DNA of 64,000 bases, from NCBI RefSeq assembly GCF_009807095.1, contig NZ_WUCC01000002.1, positions 1 through 64,000 on the forward strand. Reading direction: 5' to 3'. Below, one piece after another: positions 1 through 7,375 of the stretch. How positions within the stretch are numbered: position 1 is the first letter of the stretch; every line of letters starts with the position of its first letter. This DNA comes from Rathayibacter sp. VKM Ac-2754. Lineage in GTDB: Bacteria; Actinomycetota; Actinomycetes; Actinomycetales; Microbacteriaceae. The translations under genes were made by a program, and so were the position numbers. The notes beneath the pieces are model-generated. The model ran no database searches, had not been told where the DNA came from, and saw only the letters and a program-made list of their open reading frames with translations.

Positions 1-763
1 GCTCGCGCCGGTCGCCGCCGCGGGCGGTGCGGCCGCTCCAGTCGTGTCCGGCGCTCTCGAAGAAGCGCTCGAGCGCGTCGTGCCGCTCCCGCAGCTCGGC
101 GAGGGGATCGGCGGCGGGCAGCGGCCGGCAGAGCGTCTGCGCGACTCCGTTGATCCGTCCCACGCCGCTCACGGCGGCGAGCCGGAGCCAGTAGTCGAGA
201 TCGGCGGTGCGCGGCAGGTCGACGGCGTAGCCGCCCAGCGCGTCGGCGACGCTCCGGCGCACGAGCGCCGCGTGGTCGAGAACGAGATCGGAGCCGTGAC
301 GCGAGGTCCGCTCGATCCAGTCCGAGCCGCTCCACAGCGTCCAGTCGACCCGTCCGCGGGCCTCGGGCGCGGTGGCGTCCGAGATCTCGGCCGCGCCGTA
401 GACGGCGCCGATCCACGGGTGCGCGGCGAGCAGCGCGGCGGCGCGCTCGAGTGCCCCCTCGGTCAGGACGTCGGTCACGGGGAGCACCATCACGGCGTCC
501 CCCGAGGCGAGCGCCAGACCGAGGTTGCGGGCCTCGAGCGCCCCGGCGCGGGAGGGGACGACCCGGACCCGCGGATCCGTCACCGCGAGCGACCAGGCCG
601 TCACGACGACGACGTCCAGGCGGACGCCGGTCTGCGCGAGCACGCTCGCGAGGGCCCGCGGCAGGCGGTCGTCGTGCTCCTCGACCGCGATCACGACCGA
701 GACGAGCGCGGGGGCGCCGCTCGGAGCGAGGGCCGGGGTGCGGTGCCCGCGGACGGCGCTCAT
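1..763 (-). CDS. GT2-family glycosyltransferase, partial (3' end outside window)
   Basis: The minus-strand frame is open from an ATG at 763 to the window edge, giving 254 codons with no stop. The N-terminus has a GT-A-like beta strand (VSVVIAV, residues 21-27) followed by the helix typical of family 2 glycosyltransferases. A later DLDYWLRLA stretch matches the D/E-D-x-x-W-L-R region of such enzymes. It probably transfers a sugar from a nucleotide-sugar donor during surface polysaccharide assembly at the cytoplasmic face of the membrane. Its ATG overlaps the stop of the acyltransferase gene (ATGA), so the two are translationally coupled. Substrate and exact length cannot be judged. Confidence 0.75.
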   Translation of the reverse strand, partial: MSAVRGHRTPALAPSGAPALVSVVIAVEEHDDRLPRALASVLAQTGVRLDVVVVTAWSLAVTDPRVRVVPSRAGALEARNLGLALASGDAVMVLPVTDVLTEGALERAAALLAAHPWIGAVYGAAEISDATAPEARGRVDWTLWSGSDWIERTSRHGSDLVLDHAALVRRSVADALGGYAVDLPRTADLDYWLRLAAVSGVGRINGVAQTLCRPLPAADPLAELRERHDALERFFESAGHDWSGRTARGGDRRE

Positions 764-1440
764 GCGCTCGCTCCCTCGAGCGCGGTGCCGGCGCGGCGGA
801 CCGGTGCCGGATCGATCCGCGCCGCAGCGGGGACGCCGACCCAGGTCTCCCCGGCCGGCTGGTCGCGGAGCAGGACCGCGCCCATCCCGAGGGTCGCCCT
901 GCGGCCGATGCGGGCGCGCTCGCGCACCGACGCGCCCATGCCGAGGTACGCCTCCTCACCCACGCGCACGCCGCCGCCGAGGATGACGCCGGCGCAGAGC
1001 GTCGTGAAGGAGCCGATGCGGTTGCCATGGGTCAGGGTGACGTTGGGCATCGTGACGACGTGGCGGCCGAGCGATACATCGGCCGTGAGGACGACGCCCG
1101 CCATCACGATGCTCCCCGCACCGATCCGGCAGTCGTCGGGGACGTGCACGTCGGGGTGGACCAGCCGGGCGTAGCGCGAGTCGACGACTCCCACCGCGCG
1201 CAGCCGGTCGACGAGGCGGGCGCGCGCGCTGCCGTGGCCGACGCAGACGACGATCTCGGCGCGCGGGTGCTCGCGGACCGCGTCGAGTCCGCCGATCACG
1301 GGGACTCCCGCCAGCTCGGAGCCCCAGCGGGCCGCGCCGTCGTCGACCACGGCGACGGGTCTGTGCCGGCCGGAGGCGGCGACCAGCGCGAGGGTCTCCC
1401 GCGCCAGTCCGCTCGCGCCGACGATGATCAGCTCAGGCAT
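760..1440 (-). CDS. PglD/NeuD-type sugar O/N-acyltransferase (left-handed beta-helix)
   Basis: This 226-residue protein has an N-terminal nucleotide-sugar-binding fold (IIVGASGLARE, residues 5-15) and then imperfect hexapeptide repeats from about residue 105 to 200, the left-handed beta-helix of acyl-CoA-dependent transferases. The LTHGNRIG segment carries His138, at the position of the catalytic His of PglD-like enzymes. It likely acylates an amino-sugar nucleotide. The aminotransferase gene immediately upstream overlaps its start by 8 bases, which fits an aminate-then-acylate order. The acyl donor and sugar are not determined by sequence alone. Confidence 0.8.
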   Translation of the reverse strand: MPELIIVGASGLARETLALVAASGRHRPVAVVDDGAARWGSELAGVPVIGGLDAVREHPRAEIVVCVGHGSARARLVDRLRAVGVVDSRYARLVHPDVHVPDDCRIGAGSIVMAGVVLTADVSLGRHVVTMPNVTLTHGNRIGSFTTLCAGVILGGGVRVGEEAYLGMGASVRERARIGRRATLGMGAVLLRDQPAGETWVGVPAAARIDPAPVRRAGTALEGASA

Positions 1441-2605
1441 CCGCGGGCACCTCCGTGAGGCGCGCGGGGGCGAGGACGGCGTCGATGACGCGGTCCTGCT
1501 CCTCGGCGGTGAGGGCGTGGAAGAGCGGCAGGATCAGCGTGCGGTCCGTGAGCCGCTCGGTGACGGGCAGTCGGTCCGCTCCCGGGTGCTCGCGGTACGG
1601 AGGCTGGCGGTGGGCCGCCATGATCCCGCGCCGCGCCGAGATCCCGCGCGAGGCGAGCTCGGCCATCAGTCCGTCGCGATCGAGCGGGTACTCGTCGCCG
1701 ATCTCCACCCAGTACGACTGGTAGTTGCCGGTGCCGTGCGCGGGGTCCTCGACCGGGCGCAGGCCCGGGACCGGTGCGAACGCCTCCGAGTACCGCGCCG
1801 CGAGCGCGCGACGGCGGGCCACGAGCTCGCCGAGCCGGCCGAGCTGCACGAGACCGAGGGCCGCCTGCAAGTCCGTCATCCGGTAGTTGAAGCCGACCTC
1901 GTCGTACTGCTCGGGCGGTGCCAGCAGGCTGCCGTGGCGATCGGCCGCCGACACCGACATCGAGTGCTCGCGGAGGCGGCGGGCGCGCGCCGCGAGGCCG
2001 GCGTCGTTCGTGGTCAGCATCCCGCCCTCGCCGGTGGTGAGGAGCTTGCGCGGGTGGAACGACCACGCCGTCAGGGCGGCGGAGGCTCCGACCGGGCGGC
2101 CGCGGTACTGCGCACCGGCCCCGCAGGCCGCGTCCTCGAGCACGACGATCCCGAGCGGATCGCACAGCGCGCGGATCGGATCGAGGTCGACCGGGACTCC
2201 GCCCTGGTCGACCGCGATCACCGCGCGGGTCGCGGGGGCGAGCGCCGCCCTGATCGTCTCGGCCGTGACGTTCCCGGTGACCGGGTCGACATCGGCGAAG
2301 ACGGGGCGGGCCCCGGTGTGCACGACGGCGTTGGCAGTGGCGATGAACGAGAAGGAGGGGACCACCACGTCGTCGCCCACCGTCACTCCCGCGACGACCA
2401 GGCCCAGGTGGAGGGCCGTCGTGCAGCTCGACAGCGCGACCGCGTGGTCGACGCCCATCGCGGAGGCGAACGCCTCCTCGAACCGCGCGACCCGCGGACC
2501 CTGGGCGATCCAGCCGGAGGCGACGACCTCGGCGAGGGCGTCCACCTCTTCCTGGCCGAGCCACGGGCGCATGACGTCGATGCGCGGCAGCACGTCGGCG
2601 CTCAT
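1433..2605 (-). CDS. DegT/DnrJ/EryC1/StrS-family sugar aminotransferase
   Basis: PLP-dependent aminotransferase of 390 residues, probably converting a keto-sugar nucleotide to an amino sugar. The Schiff-base lysine is Lys187 in WSFHPRKLLTTGEGGM, with the cofactor-binding Asp158 in VVLEDAACG. The start is taken as the ATG at 2605, which forms an ATGA overlap with the epimerase stop; a longer frame upstream lies inside the epimerase gene and lacks family similarity. The neighbouring dehydrogenase and acyltransferase suggest a pathway like WlbA/WlbC/WlbB or WbpB/E/D, which makes acetamido sugars for surface glycans; that comparison is inference. Confidence 0.88.
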   Translation of the reverse strand: MSADVLPRIDVMRPWLGQEEVDALAEVVASGWIAQGPRVARFEEAFASAMGVDHAVALSSCTTALHLGLVVAGVTVGDDVVVPSFSFIATANAVVHTGARPVFADVDPVTGNVTAETIRAALAPATRAVIAVDQGGVPVDLDPIRALCDPLGIVVLEDAACGAGAQYRGRPVGASAALTAWSFHPRKLLTTGEGGMLTTNDAGLAARARRLREHSMSVSAADRHGSLLAPPEQYDEVGFNYRMTDLQAALGLVQLGRLGELVARRRALAARYSEAFAPVPGLRPVEDPAHGTGNYQSYWVEIGDEYPLDRDGLMAELASRGISARRGIMAAHRQPPYREHPGADRLPVTERLTDRTLILPLFHALTAEEQDRVIDAVLAPARLTEVPADA

Positions 2606-3612
2606 CGGCTCGCCCCGCTCAGCGCAGGAGCGTCGGCGCGCTCGCCGCGCCACCACTGCACGAGCGAGCGCAGCCCGCTCGCCAGGTCGATGTCGGCGAC
2701 GAAGCCGAGCTCGTCGCGCGCCGCACGCGTGTCGGCCAGGCGCCGGGTGACGCTGTTGACCGAGCGGGCGGGCGCGAACTCGACCTCGAGGTCCGACTCC
2801 ATCACCTGCAGGAGCGTGCGGGCGAGATCGAGGAGGCTGGTCTCGACTCCGGCGCCGATGTTGAACGCCCCGTCGTGCCCCGCGGTGGCCGCGATCACGT
2901 TGGCGCGGGCGACGTCGTCGACGTGCACGAAGTCCATCGTCTGGCTGCCGTCACCGAGGATCAGCGGCGGCACCCCCGACTCGATCCGCTCCATCCAGCG
3001 CACGAGCACCTCGGTGTAGAGGCCGTGCACGTCCATCCGCGGTCCGTAGACGTTGAAGTAGCGCAGCGCCGTCGAGTGCAGGCCCGCCATCGCGCCGAAG
3101 CTGGTCAGCATGCCCTCGTTGAAGGCCTTCGCCGCGCCGTAGATCGTGTCGTTGGCGTAGGGGTGGTGCCGCTCGTGGGTGGGGAAGCGGGTCGCGAGAC
3201 CGTAGATCGAGGCGCTCGACGCGGCGACGACGCGGCCGACGCGGTGAGCGGCCGCCGCCTCGAAGACGGTGAAGGAGCCCTGGGCGAGCACGTCGAAGGC
3301 GAGCCGCGGATCCTCGGCGCACTGCGTGATCCGGATCGCCGCCTGGTGGAAGACGACGTCCTTGCCGCGGACGAGCGAGTCGACGAGGTCGCGGTCGCGG
3401 ATGTCGCCCTCGATCAGGCGCACCCGGCCGTCGGCCAGCGCGCCCTCGAGGTTCTCGCGGCGGCCGCGGACGAGGTTGTCGAGGATGTCGACGCGGTTCA
3501 CCCCGGTCGCCAGGAGGCGGTCGACGATCGTCGAGCCGATCGTGCCGGCGCCGCCGGTCACGAGGACGTCCGCGCCGCCCAGGGTCACGGGGGAGGGGGT
3601 CAGCGCAGCCAC
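2602..3612 (-). CDS. NAD-dependent nucleotide-sugar epimerase/dehydratase (extended SDR)
   Basis: 336-residue extended short-chain dehydrogenase with a Rossmann motif GGAGTIG (residues 20-26), serines at about 132-135 (ASSAS) and the catalytic YGAAK (Tyr158, Lys162). It probably epimerises or dehydrates a UDP-hexose. The start is a GTG at 3612 preceded by AGGAGG with 4-base spacing, overlapping the 3' end of the oxidoreductase by 13 bases. A longer in-frame reading into the upstream gene is a shadow. The exact sugar (UDP-Glc, UDP-GlcNAc or an oxidised form) is not resolved. Confidence 0.88.
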   Translation of the reverse strand: MAALTPSPVTLGGADVLVTGGAGTIGSTIVDRLLATGVNRVDILDNLVRGRRENLEGALADGRVRLIEGDIRDRDLVDSLVRGKDVVFHQAAIRITQCAEDPRLAFDVLAQGSFTVFEAAAAHRVGRVVAASSASIYGLATRFPTHERHHPYANDTIYGAAKAFNEGMLTSFGAMAGLHSTALRYFNVYGPRMDVHGLYTEVLVRWMERIESGVPPLILGDGSQTMDFVHVDDVARANVIAATAGHDGAFNIGAGVETSLLDLARTLLQVMESDLEVEFAPARSVNSVTRRLADTRAARDELGFVADIDLASGLRSLVQWWRGERADAPALSGASR

Positions 3613-4688
3613 GAGGCCTCCTCGAGACGGAGCGCCGGAGCGCTGGTGCGGCTGACCTGGCTGGCGTCCAGGAGCCGGTCGCTGACCTGCTCCAGCACGT
3701 TCAGCACGCGGAGCGCGGCGCGCCCGTCGGTGCGGGGCGCTCGGCGCTCCGAGATGGAGTTCGCGAACTCGGCGACCATGTCGGCGAGCGGCTCGCGCTC
3801 CGGCAGCGCCGGCGACCAGGTGTCGCCGAGGCGGTACGAGATGGCCGCGTCGCGACGCGAGGCTCCGGTGCGGAGGGAGGAGTTCAGGTCGACCCCGCGG
3901 TCGAAGACGCTCAGCCGCTGCTGCGGGTTCACGTCGTCCCAGACGAGCGTGCGCTGGGATCCCCCGATCACCATCCTGCGGATCTTGGTCGGGCTCAGCC
4001 AGTTGACGTGCACGTTCGCGATCGCCCCCTCGCCGAGCGGCACGGTGAGGTAGCCGACGCACGAGCGCCCCGAGCCGAGCGGGTCGGAACCCTGCGCGGC
4101 CACGGCGCCCTCGCGCAGACCGCCGGGGATGATGAAGTCGAGGATCGACAGGTCGTGCGGAGCGAGGTCCCAGAAGACGTCGACGTCGGGCTGGATCAGC
4201 CCGAGGTTGATCCGAACGGCATCGACGAACAGCACGTCGCCGAGCGAGCCGGAGGCGATCAGCTCCTTCATCTTCAGCACGGCCGGCGTGTAGCAGTACG
4301 TGTGGTCGGCCATCAGGACGACGCCCGCGCGCTCGGCGGCGTCGACCATGTCGATCCCGAGCACGCTGGAGTCGGCGAGCGGCTTCTCGACGAGCACGTG
4401 CAGTCCGGCGGCGATCGCGGCCATCGCGATGGCGTGGTGGGTGCGGGCGGGGGTCGCGATCGCGATCGCGTCGAGCCCGGGCAGGTCGAGCACGTCCGAG
4501 AGCGAGCGGAGGACGGGCACGGAGCCGTTCGCGCGAGCGACGTTCTGCGCGCGCACCGGGTCGAGATCGCAGATCGCGACGAGGTCCCAGTCGGAGCTGG
4601 CGGCGAAGTTCCGGGCGAGGTTCGGGCCCCAGTAGCCGGCGCCGACGAGAGCGACGCGGAGCCTCCGGGACGGGATGGTGGTTGTCAT
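3600..4688 (-). CDS. Gfo/Idh/MocA-family sugar-nucleotide dehydrogenase
   Basis: 362-residue NAD(P)-dependent oxidoreductase. GAGYWG (residues 16-21) is the dinucleotide-binding turn, EKP (101-103) is the family signature with the catalytic lysine, and the PHDLSIL segment is typical of the C-terminal substrate domain. It most resembles WlbA-like 3-dehydrogenases that oxidise a UDP-sugar before transamination. The ATG at 4688 has AAGGA upstream with 8-base spacing; an earlier in-frame ATG at 4727 has no good ribosome-binding site. It is the first gene of a five-gene overlapping cluster running to the window edge. Confidence 0.85.
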   Translation of the reverse strand: MTTTIPSRRLRVALVGAGYWGPNLARNFAASSDWDLVAICDLDPVRAQNVARANGSVPVLRSLSDVLDLPGLDAIAIATPARTHHAIAMAAIAAGLHVLVEKPLADSSVLGIDMVDAAERAGVVLMADHTYCYTPAVLKMKELIASGSLGDVLFVDAVRINLGLIQPDVDVFWDLAPHDLSILDFIIPGGLREGAVAAQGSDPLGSGRSCVGYLTVPLGEGAIANVHVNWLSPTKIRRMVIGGSQRTLVWDDVNPQQRLSVFDRGVDLNSSLRTGASRRDAAISYRLGDTWSPALPEREPLADMVAEFANSISERRAPRTDGRAALRVLNVLEQVSDRLLDASQVSRTSAPALRLEEASWLR

Positions 4689-4737
4689 GGCGGTGTCCTT
4701 CGGGTGAGGAGGAGGGCGTGCGGGCACGCCGAGGGGA

Positions 4738-4771
4738 CCGCGCTCCCCGACCAGGGAGAGGGGGAGCGCGG
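4738..4771 (-). terminator. GC-rich hairpin between the sugar-phosphate transferase and the sugar operon
   Basis: CCGCGCTCCCC at 4738-4748 pairs perfectly with GGGGAGCGCGG at 4761-4771 around a 12-base loop. No T-run follows on either side, so it could be a U-less terminator, a processing site or an mRNA stabiliser. It lies in the 229-bp gap between the transferase stop and the dehydrogenase start. Confidence 0.4.
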
Positions 4772-4917
4772 ACGTGGTGGAGCGGCGCGGCAGGCGCGCC
4801 GGAGGAGCGGCGCGGAGCGCGCCGGGGAGAGCCGACGCGGGGTCCGGGCGTCAGCGGGCGAGGGGCGCGCCCCGTGGATCAGGGGCGGGCGCCGTCAGTG
4901 CGGGGAGTCGCGGGTCG

Positions 4918-6408
4918 TCAGTACGCGCCGACCGGGCGCAGCATCACGCGCAGCGTCCGCCAGAGGATCAGCAGATCGCCCGTCAGCGACCAGTTCTCGA
5001 CGTAGTAGAGGTCGAGACGGATCCCGTCCTCCCAGTCGAGCTCGGAGCGGCCGCCGGTCTGCCAGAGACCGGTGATGCCGGGCTTGATGTACAGGCGCCG
5101 ATTGACGGTCTCGTCGTAGCGCGCGACCTCGCTCGGGAGCGGGGGTCGCGGCCCGACCAGGCTCATGCTGCCGCGCAGCACGTTCCAGAACTGCGGGAGC
5201 TCGTCGAGCGAGTAGCGCCGCAGCACACGTCCCAGCGGCGTCACCCGCGGGTCCTCTCGCAGCTTGAACAGCAGCCCGGAGCCCTCGTTCGCCGTCTGCA
5301 GCTCGAGGAGCCGCGACTCGGCGTCGACGGTCATGGAGCGGAACTTCAGCATCGTGAACGTCCGTCCCGCTCGCCCCACCCGCTCCTGGCGGAAGAGGGC
5401 CGGCCCGGCGCTGTCGCGGCGGATCAGGACGGCGAGCACCGCGAGAGCCGGGGCCAGCACGAGCAGCGCGAGGGAGGCGACGATCACGTCGACCGCCCGC
5501 TTGAGCGCGTGCCGGGGCCCGGAGTAGCGCGGCGGCTCCACCCGCATCAGCGGAAGGCCGTCGACGGGCCGCCAGTGGATGCGCGGTCCCGCGACACTGC
5601 TGAGCCCGGGGGCGAGCACCAGCTCGACCGCGAACGGCTCGAGCGCCCAGCAGAGACGCCGGAGGAAGGCGTCGCCGCCGTCGACCGGGCCCGCGACGAT
5701 GACCGCGTCGGCCCGTCGTTCGACGACGGAGCGGTCGACCTGATCGATCGGTCCGACGATCGGGAGGGAGCGCCCGCCCACGAGGATCGAGCGCTGGTCG
5801 CCGCCCGCGTGGTCGGCGAGGGCGACGCCGACGACGTCGTACTCGACGCGTCCGCGACGCCGCTCGATCTGACCGACGACGTGCGCGACGTCGCTGGTGC
5901 GACCCAGCACGACGACCCGCGAGAGGGAGCGGCCGGCACGTCGCTCCCGAGTCAGTCGACCCCGGGCGAGGGCGTGCACGGCGAGCATCCCGGCGAGGCC
6001 GATCGGCAGCGCCACCAGGACGTGCAGGCGCGGCAGGTCGATCCGGGTCAGGACCGAGGCGACGGAGGCGATCCCGAAGGTCAGGATCGTCGCCGACAGC
6101 AGTCGGCGGAACTCCTCCGCGCCCGATCCGCAGTACTGGTCGAGGCGGCGCTGCGAGAGCTGCACCGCGCCGATCCAGAGGCCGCAGAGGACGGCCGCGA
6201 CGGCGAGGTCGCGCGTCGAGGGCTCAGCGCTCCAGCGCAGGGCCGCGGAGAGGCCGACGGCGCCGAGGAGGACGAGGGTGTCCGCGGCCAGGACCCGTCG
6301 CGAGAAGCGCCGCCGCCAGTCCGAGGCCGCCGCTCTCGGGGCGGGCACGAGGACGAGGGCGCCGGGGTCGCGCCGGGGTGGCCGGGCCGCGGCGGAGACG
6401 GCGGTCAC
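4918..6408 (-). CDS. Polyprenyl-phosphate glycosyl-1-phosphate transferase (exopolysaccharide initiation)
   Basis: 496-residue integral membrane enzyme of the WbaP/CpsE/WcaJ type. About four hydrophobic segments lie between residues 40 and 150, a CoA-binding-like central domain follows, then a fifth membrane helix near 305-330 and the catalytic cytoplasmic domain. Conserved pieces include LKFRSM, RRYSLDELPQFWNVL, SLVGPRP and KPGITGLWQ. It transfers a sugar-1-phosphate to undecaprenyl phosphate and starts the repeat unit of a secreted polysaccharide. It precedes the sugar-nucleotide genes on the same strand, separated by a hairpin-bearing gap. Confidence 0.9.
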   Translation of the reverse strand: MTAVSAAARPPRRDPGALVLVPAPRAAASDWRRRFSRRVLAADTLVLLGAVGLSAALRWSAEPSTRDLAVAAVLCGLWIGAVQLSQRRLDQYCGSGAEEFRRLLSATILTFGIASVASVLTRIDLPRLHVLVALPIGLAGMLAVHALARGRLTRERRAGRSLSRVVVLGRTSDVAHVVGQIERRRGRVEYDVVGVALADHAGGDQRSILVGGRSLPIVGPIDQVDRSVVERRADAVIVAGPVDGGDAFLRRLCWALEPFAVELVLAPGLSSVAGPRIHWRPVDGLPLMRVEPPRYSGPRHALKRAVDVIVASLALLVLAPALAVLAVLIRRDSAGPALFRQERVGRAGRTFTMLKFRSMTVDAESRLLELQTANEGSGLLFKLREDPRVTPLGRVLRRYSLDELPQFWNVLRGSMSLVGPRPPLPSEVARYDETVNRRLYIKPGITGLWQTGGRSELDWEDGIRLDLYYVENWSLTGDLLILWRTLRVMLRPVGAY

Positions 6409-6857
6409 CGCCGGCTCCGGCTCTCACCGCCGCTCGTATCTCGGGTCGCCGGGGGGTGGCGACGGGGAGTCGAGGGTGGACAGAGCGGGATGGGCGCGCC
6501 GAGGAGGCGCACCGAAGGTGCGTACACGTGGATCAACCTGCATTTCGGGTTTACAGGGAAAGGGATTTCTCAGGTGGGCACTGACCGCGTCGCGGTTTCG
6601 GGGCCGCGGGGGCGTCATCGCCTCGTCGACACCACCTCGACCGCCGAGCTCCCAGGATGAGCAGGGCGGGCGACGTGGCGCCTCGTGTCGGCGGCGGTCT
6701 CGCGACAGGGTTCGCGATCTCCGCCGGACCGATGGTCTGGTGGTGCTCTGCCGAACATAGCGGGAGAAATGGCGCGTTCTGCGACCCCACTACGGGGGTC
6801 ACGATAATGGTGACACTCAGCTCTTGGCTCCCAACCGCGTGTCAGGCGGCCGCCTCC
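6409..6857. other. Intergenic region upstream of the polysaccharide genes, no gene seen
   Basis: This stretch has clearly more A/T than its surroundings around 6520-6580 and 6740-6830, as expected for promoter DNA. It contains CACGTG at 6525-6530, a GACCCC/GGGGTC dyad (6783-6788, 6795-6800) followed by GATAAT at 6803-6808, and a perfect 12-bp palindrome AGGCGGCCGCCT at 6844-6855. Promoters for the minus-strand polysaccharide genes should lie here, but no convincing -35/-10 pair was found on that strand. The short frames present show no family resemblance. Confidence 0.5.
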
Positions 6858-6863
6858 TAGAAT
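6858..6863 (+). promoter_or_regulatory. Candidate -10 box (TAGAAT) opening the structured region
   Basis: TAGAAT matches the actinobacterial -10 consensus and puts a transcript start near 6870, exactly where a strong hairpin begins. The perfect palindrome AGGCGGCCGCCT lies 2 bases upstream and occupies part of the -10/-35 spacer, so a bound regulator could block RNA polymerase. No good -35 hexamer is visible. Confidence 0.4.
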
Positions 6864-6868
6864 CGTCT

Positions 6869-7040
6869 CGATGCCGATCGCGCGATCGGGTCGCGCCTCG
6901 GCATCGAGGGTTCCCGGACGCCCCCGACCGCCAGGAATCGTGACGGAGCGAGAGGGAGCCCGGCGCGGTTCGGAAGGTCACCTTCCGGACCGCGCTCCCT
7001 CCCTCTCGGATATCACTCGCCGGCTTCTCCCGGTGATATC
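6869..7040 (+). ncRNA. Candidate structured RNA: three consecutive hairpins upstream of thrS
   Basis: Hairpin 1 (6869-6906): CGATGCCGA pairs with TCGGCATCG, with an inner GCGCGA/TCGCGC stem. Hairpin 2 (6950-7007): GAGAGGGAG pairs with CTCCCTCTC, and after a small internal loop the 15-base arms 6963-6977 and 6981-6995 pair with one G-T wobble around a TCA loop. Hairpin 3: GATATCAC (7009-7016) pairs with GTGATATC (7033-7040). No T-runs follow. It could be a 5' leader controlling thrS, an independent small RNA, or a double-strand regulatory region. It does not match the T-box layout. Pairings are read from sequence; function is inference. Confidence 0.4.
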
Positions 7041-7375
7041 GCGAGTCCACCGGCGGAATGCGTCTCGAGCTTCTCCGAACCGCGCGGCATCGCGACCGGA
7101 CACGCCGTCTCATCAGGGGTTCCTGCAACCCGTTTCATTCTCGCGGTACCGCGGGAGAAGGCGCTCGATATCTCCGTCGAGAGAGCATTCGGCACCGTTG
7201 TCCGCGCATTCGCCGACATCACTTCTCCGAATGCCGGGGCTCCTTCTCAGTTCACTCTCTCGAGTGCGGACAGCCGCCTCCGCGAGGTGTTCCGGCCTGC
7301 CTCCGGAACCGGTCCGCCGACGCCCCGCGGGCGACTAAAGTCGAGGGGTCTGCAGAGCCTGAGGAGTGCCCGCGC
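7041..7375. other. thrS-proximal intergenic region with further dyads
   Basis: It contains GGGTT/AACCC around 7117-7130, a 12-bp palindrome CGCGGTACCGCG at 7142-7153 extended by TTCT/GGAGAA, and GCATTCGG (7185-7192) opposite CCGAATGC (7227-7234). TAAAGT at 7336-7341 is a possible thrS-proximal -10 box that would give a leader of about 28 bases. No coding frame with family similarity was found. Confidence 0.45.

Noticed and set aside
7130-7165. T-box element suggested by GCGGTACCGCGGGAG
   Set aside because: It is part of a local palindrome; no stem I, specifier loop or antiterminator arrangement, and no T-rich terminator.
6871-7338. 155-codon frame in the thrS upstream region
   Set aside because: Ser/Arg/Pro-rich, no domain, weak third-position bias, and it crosses all the hairpins.
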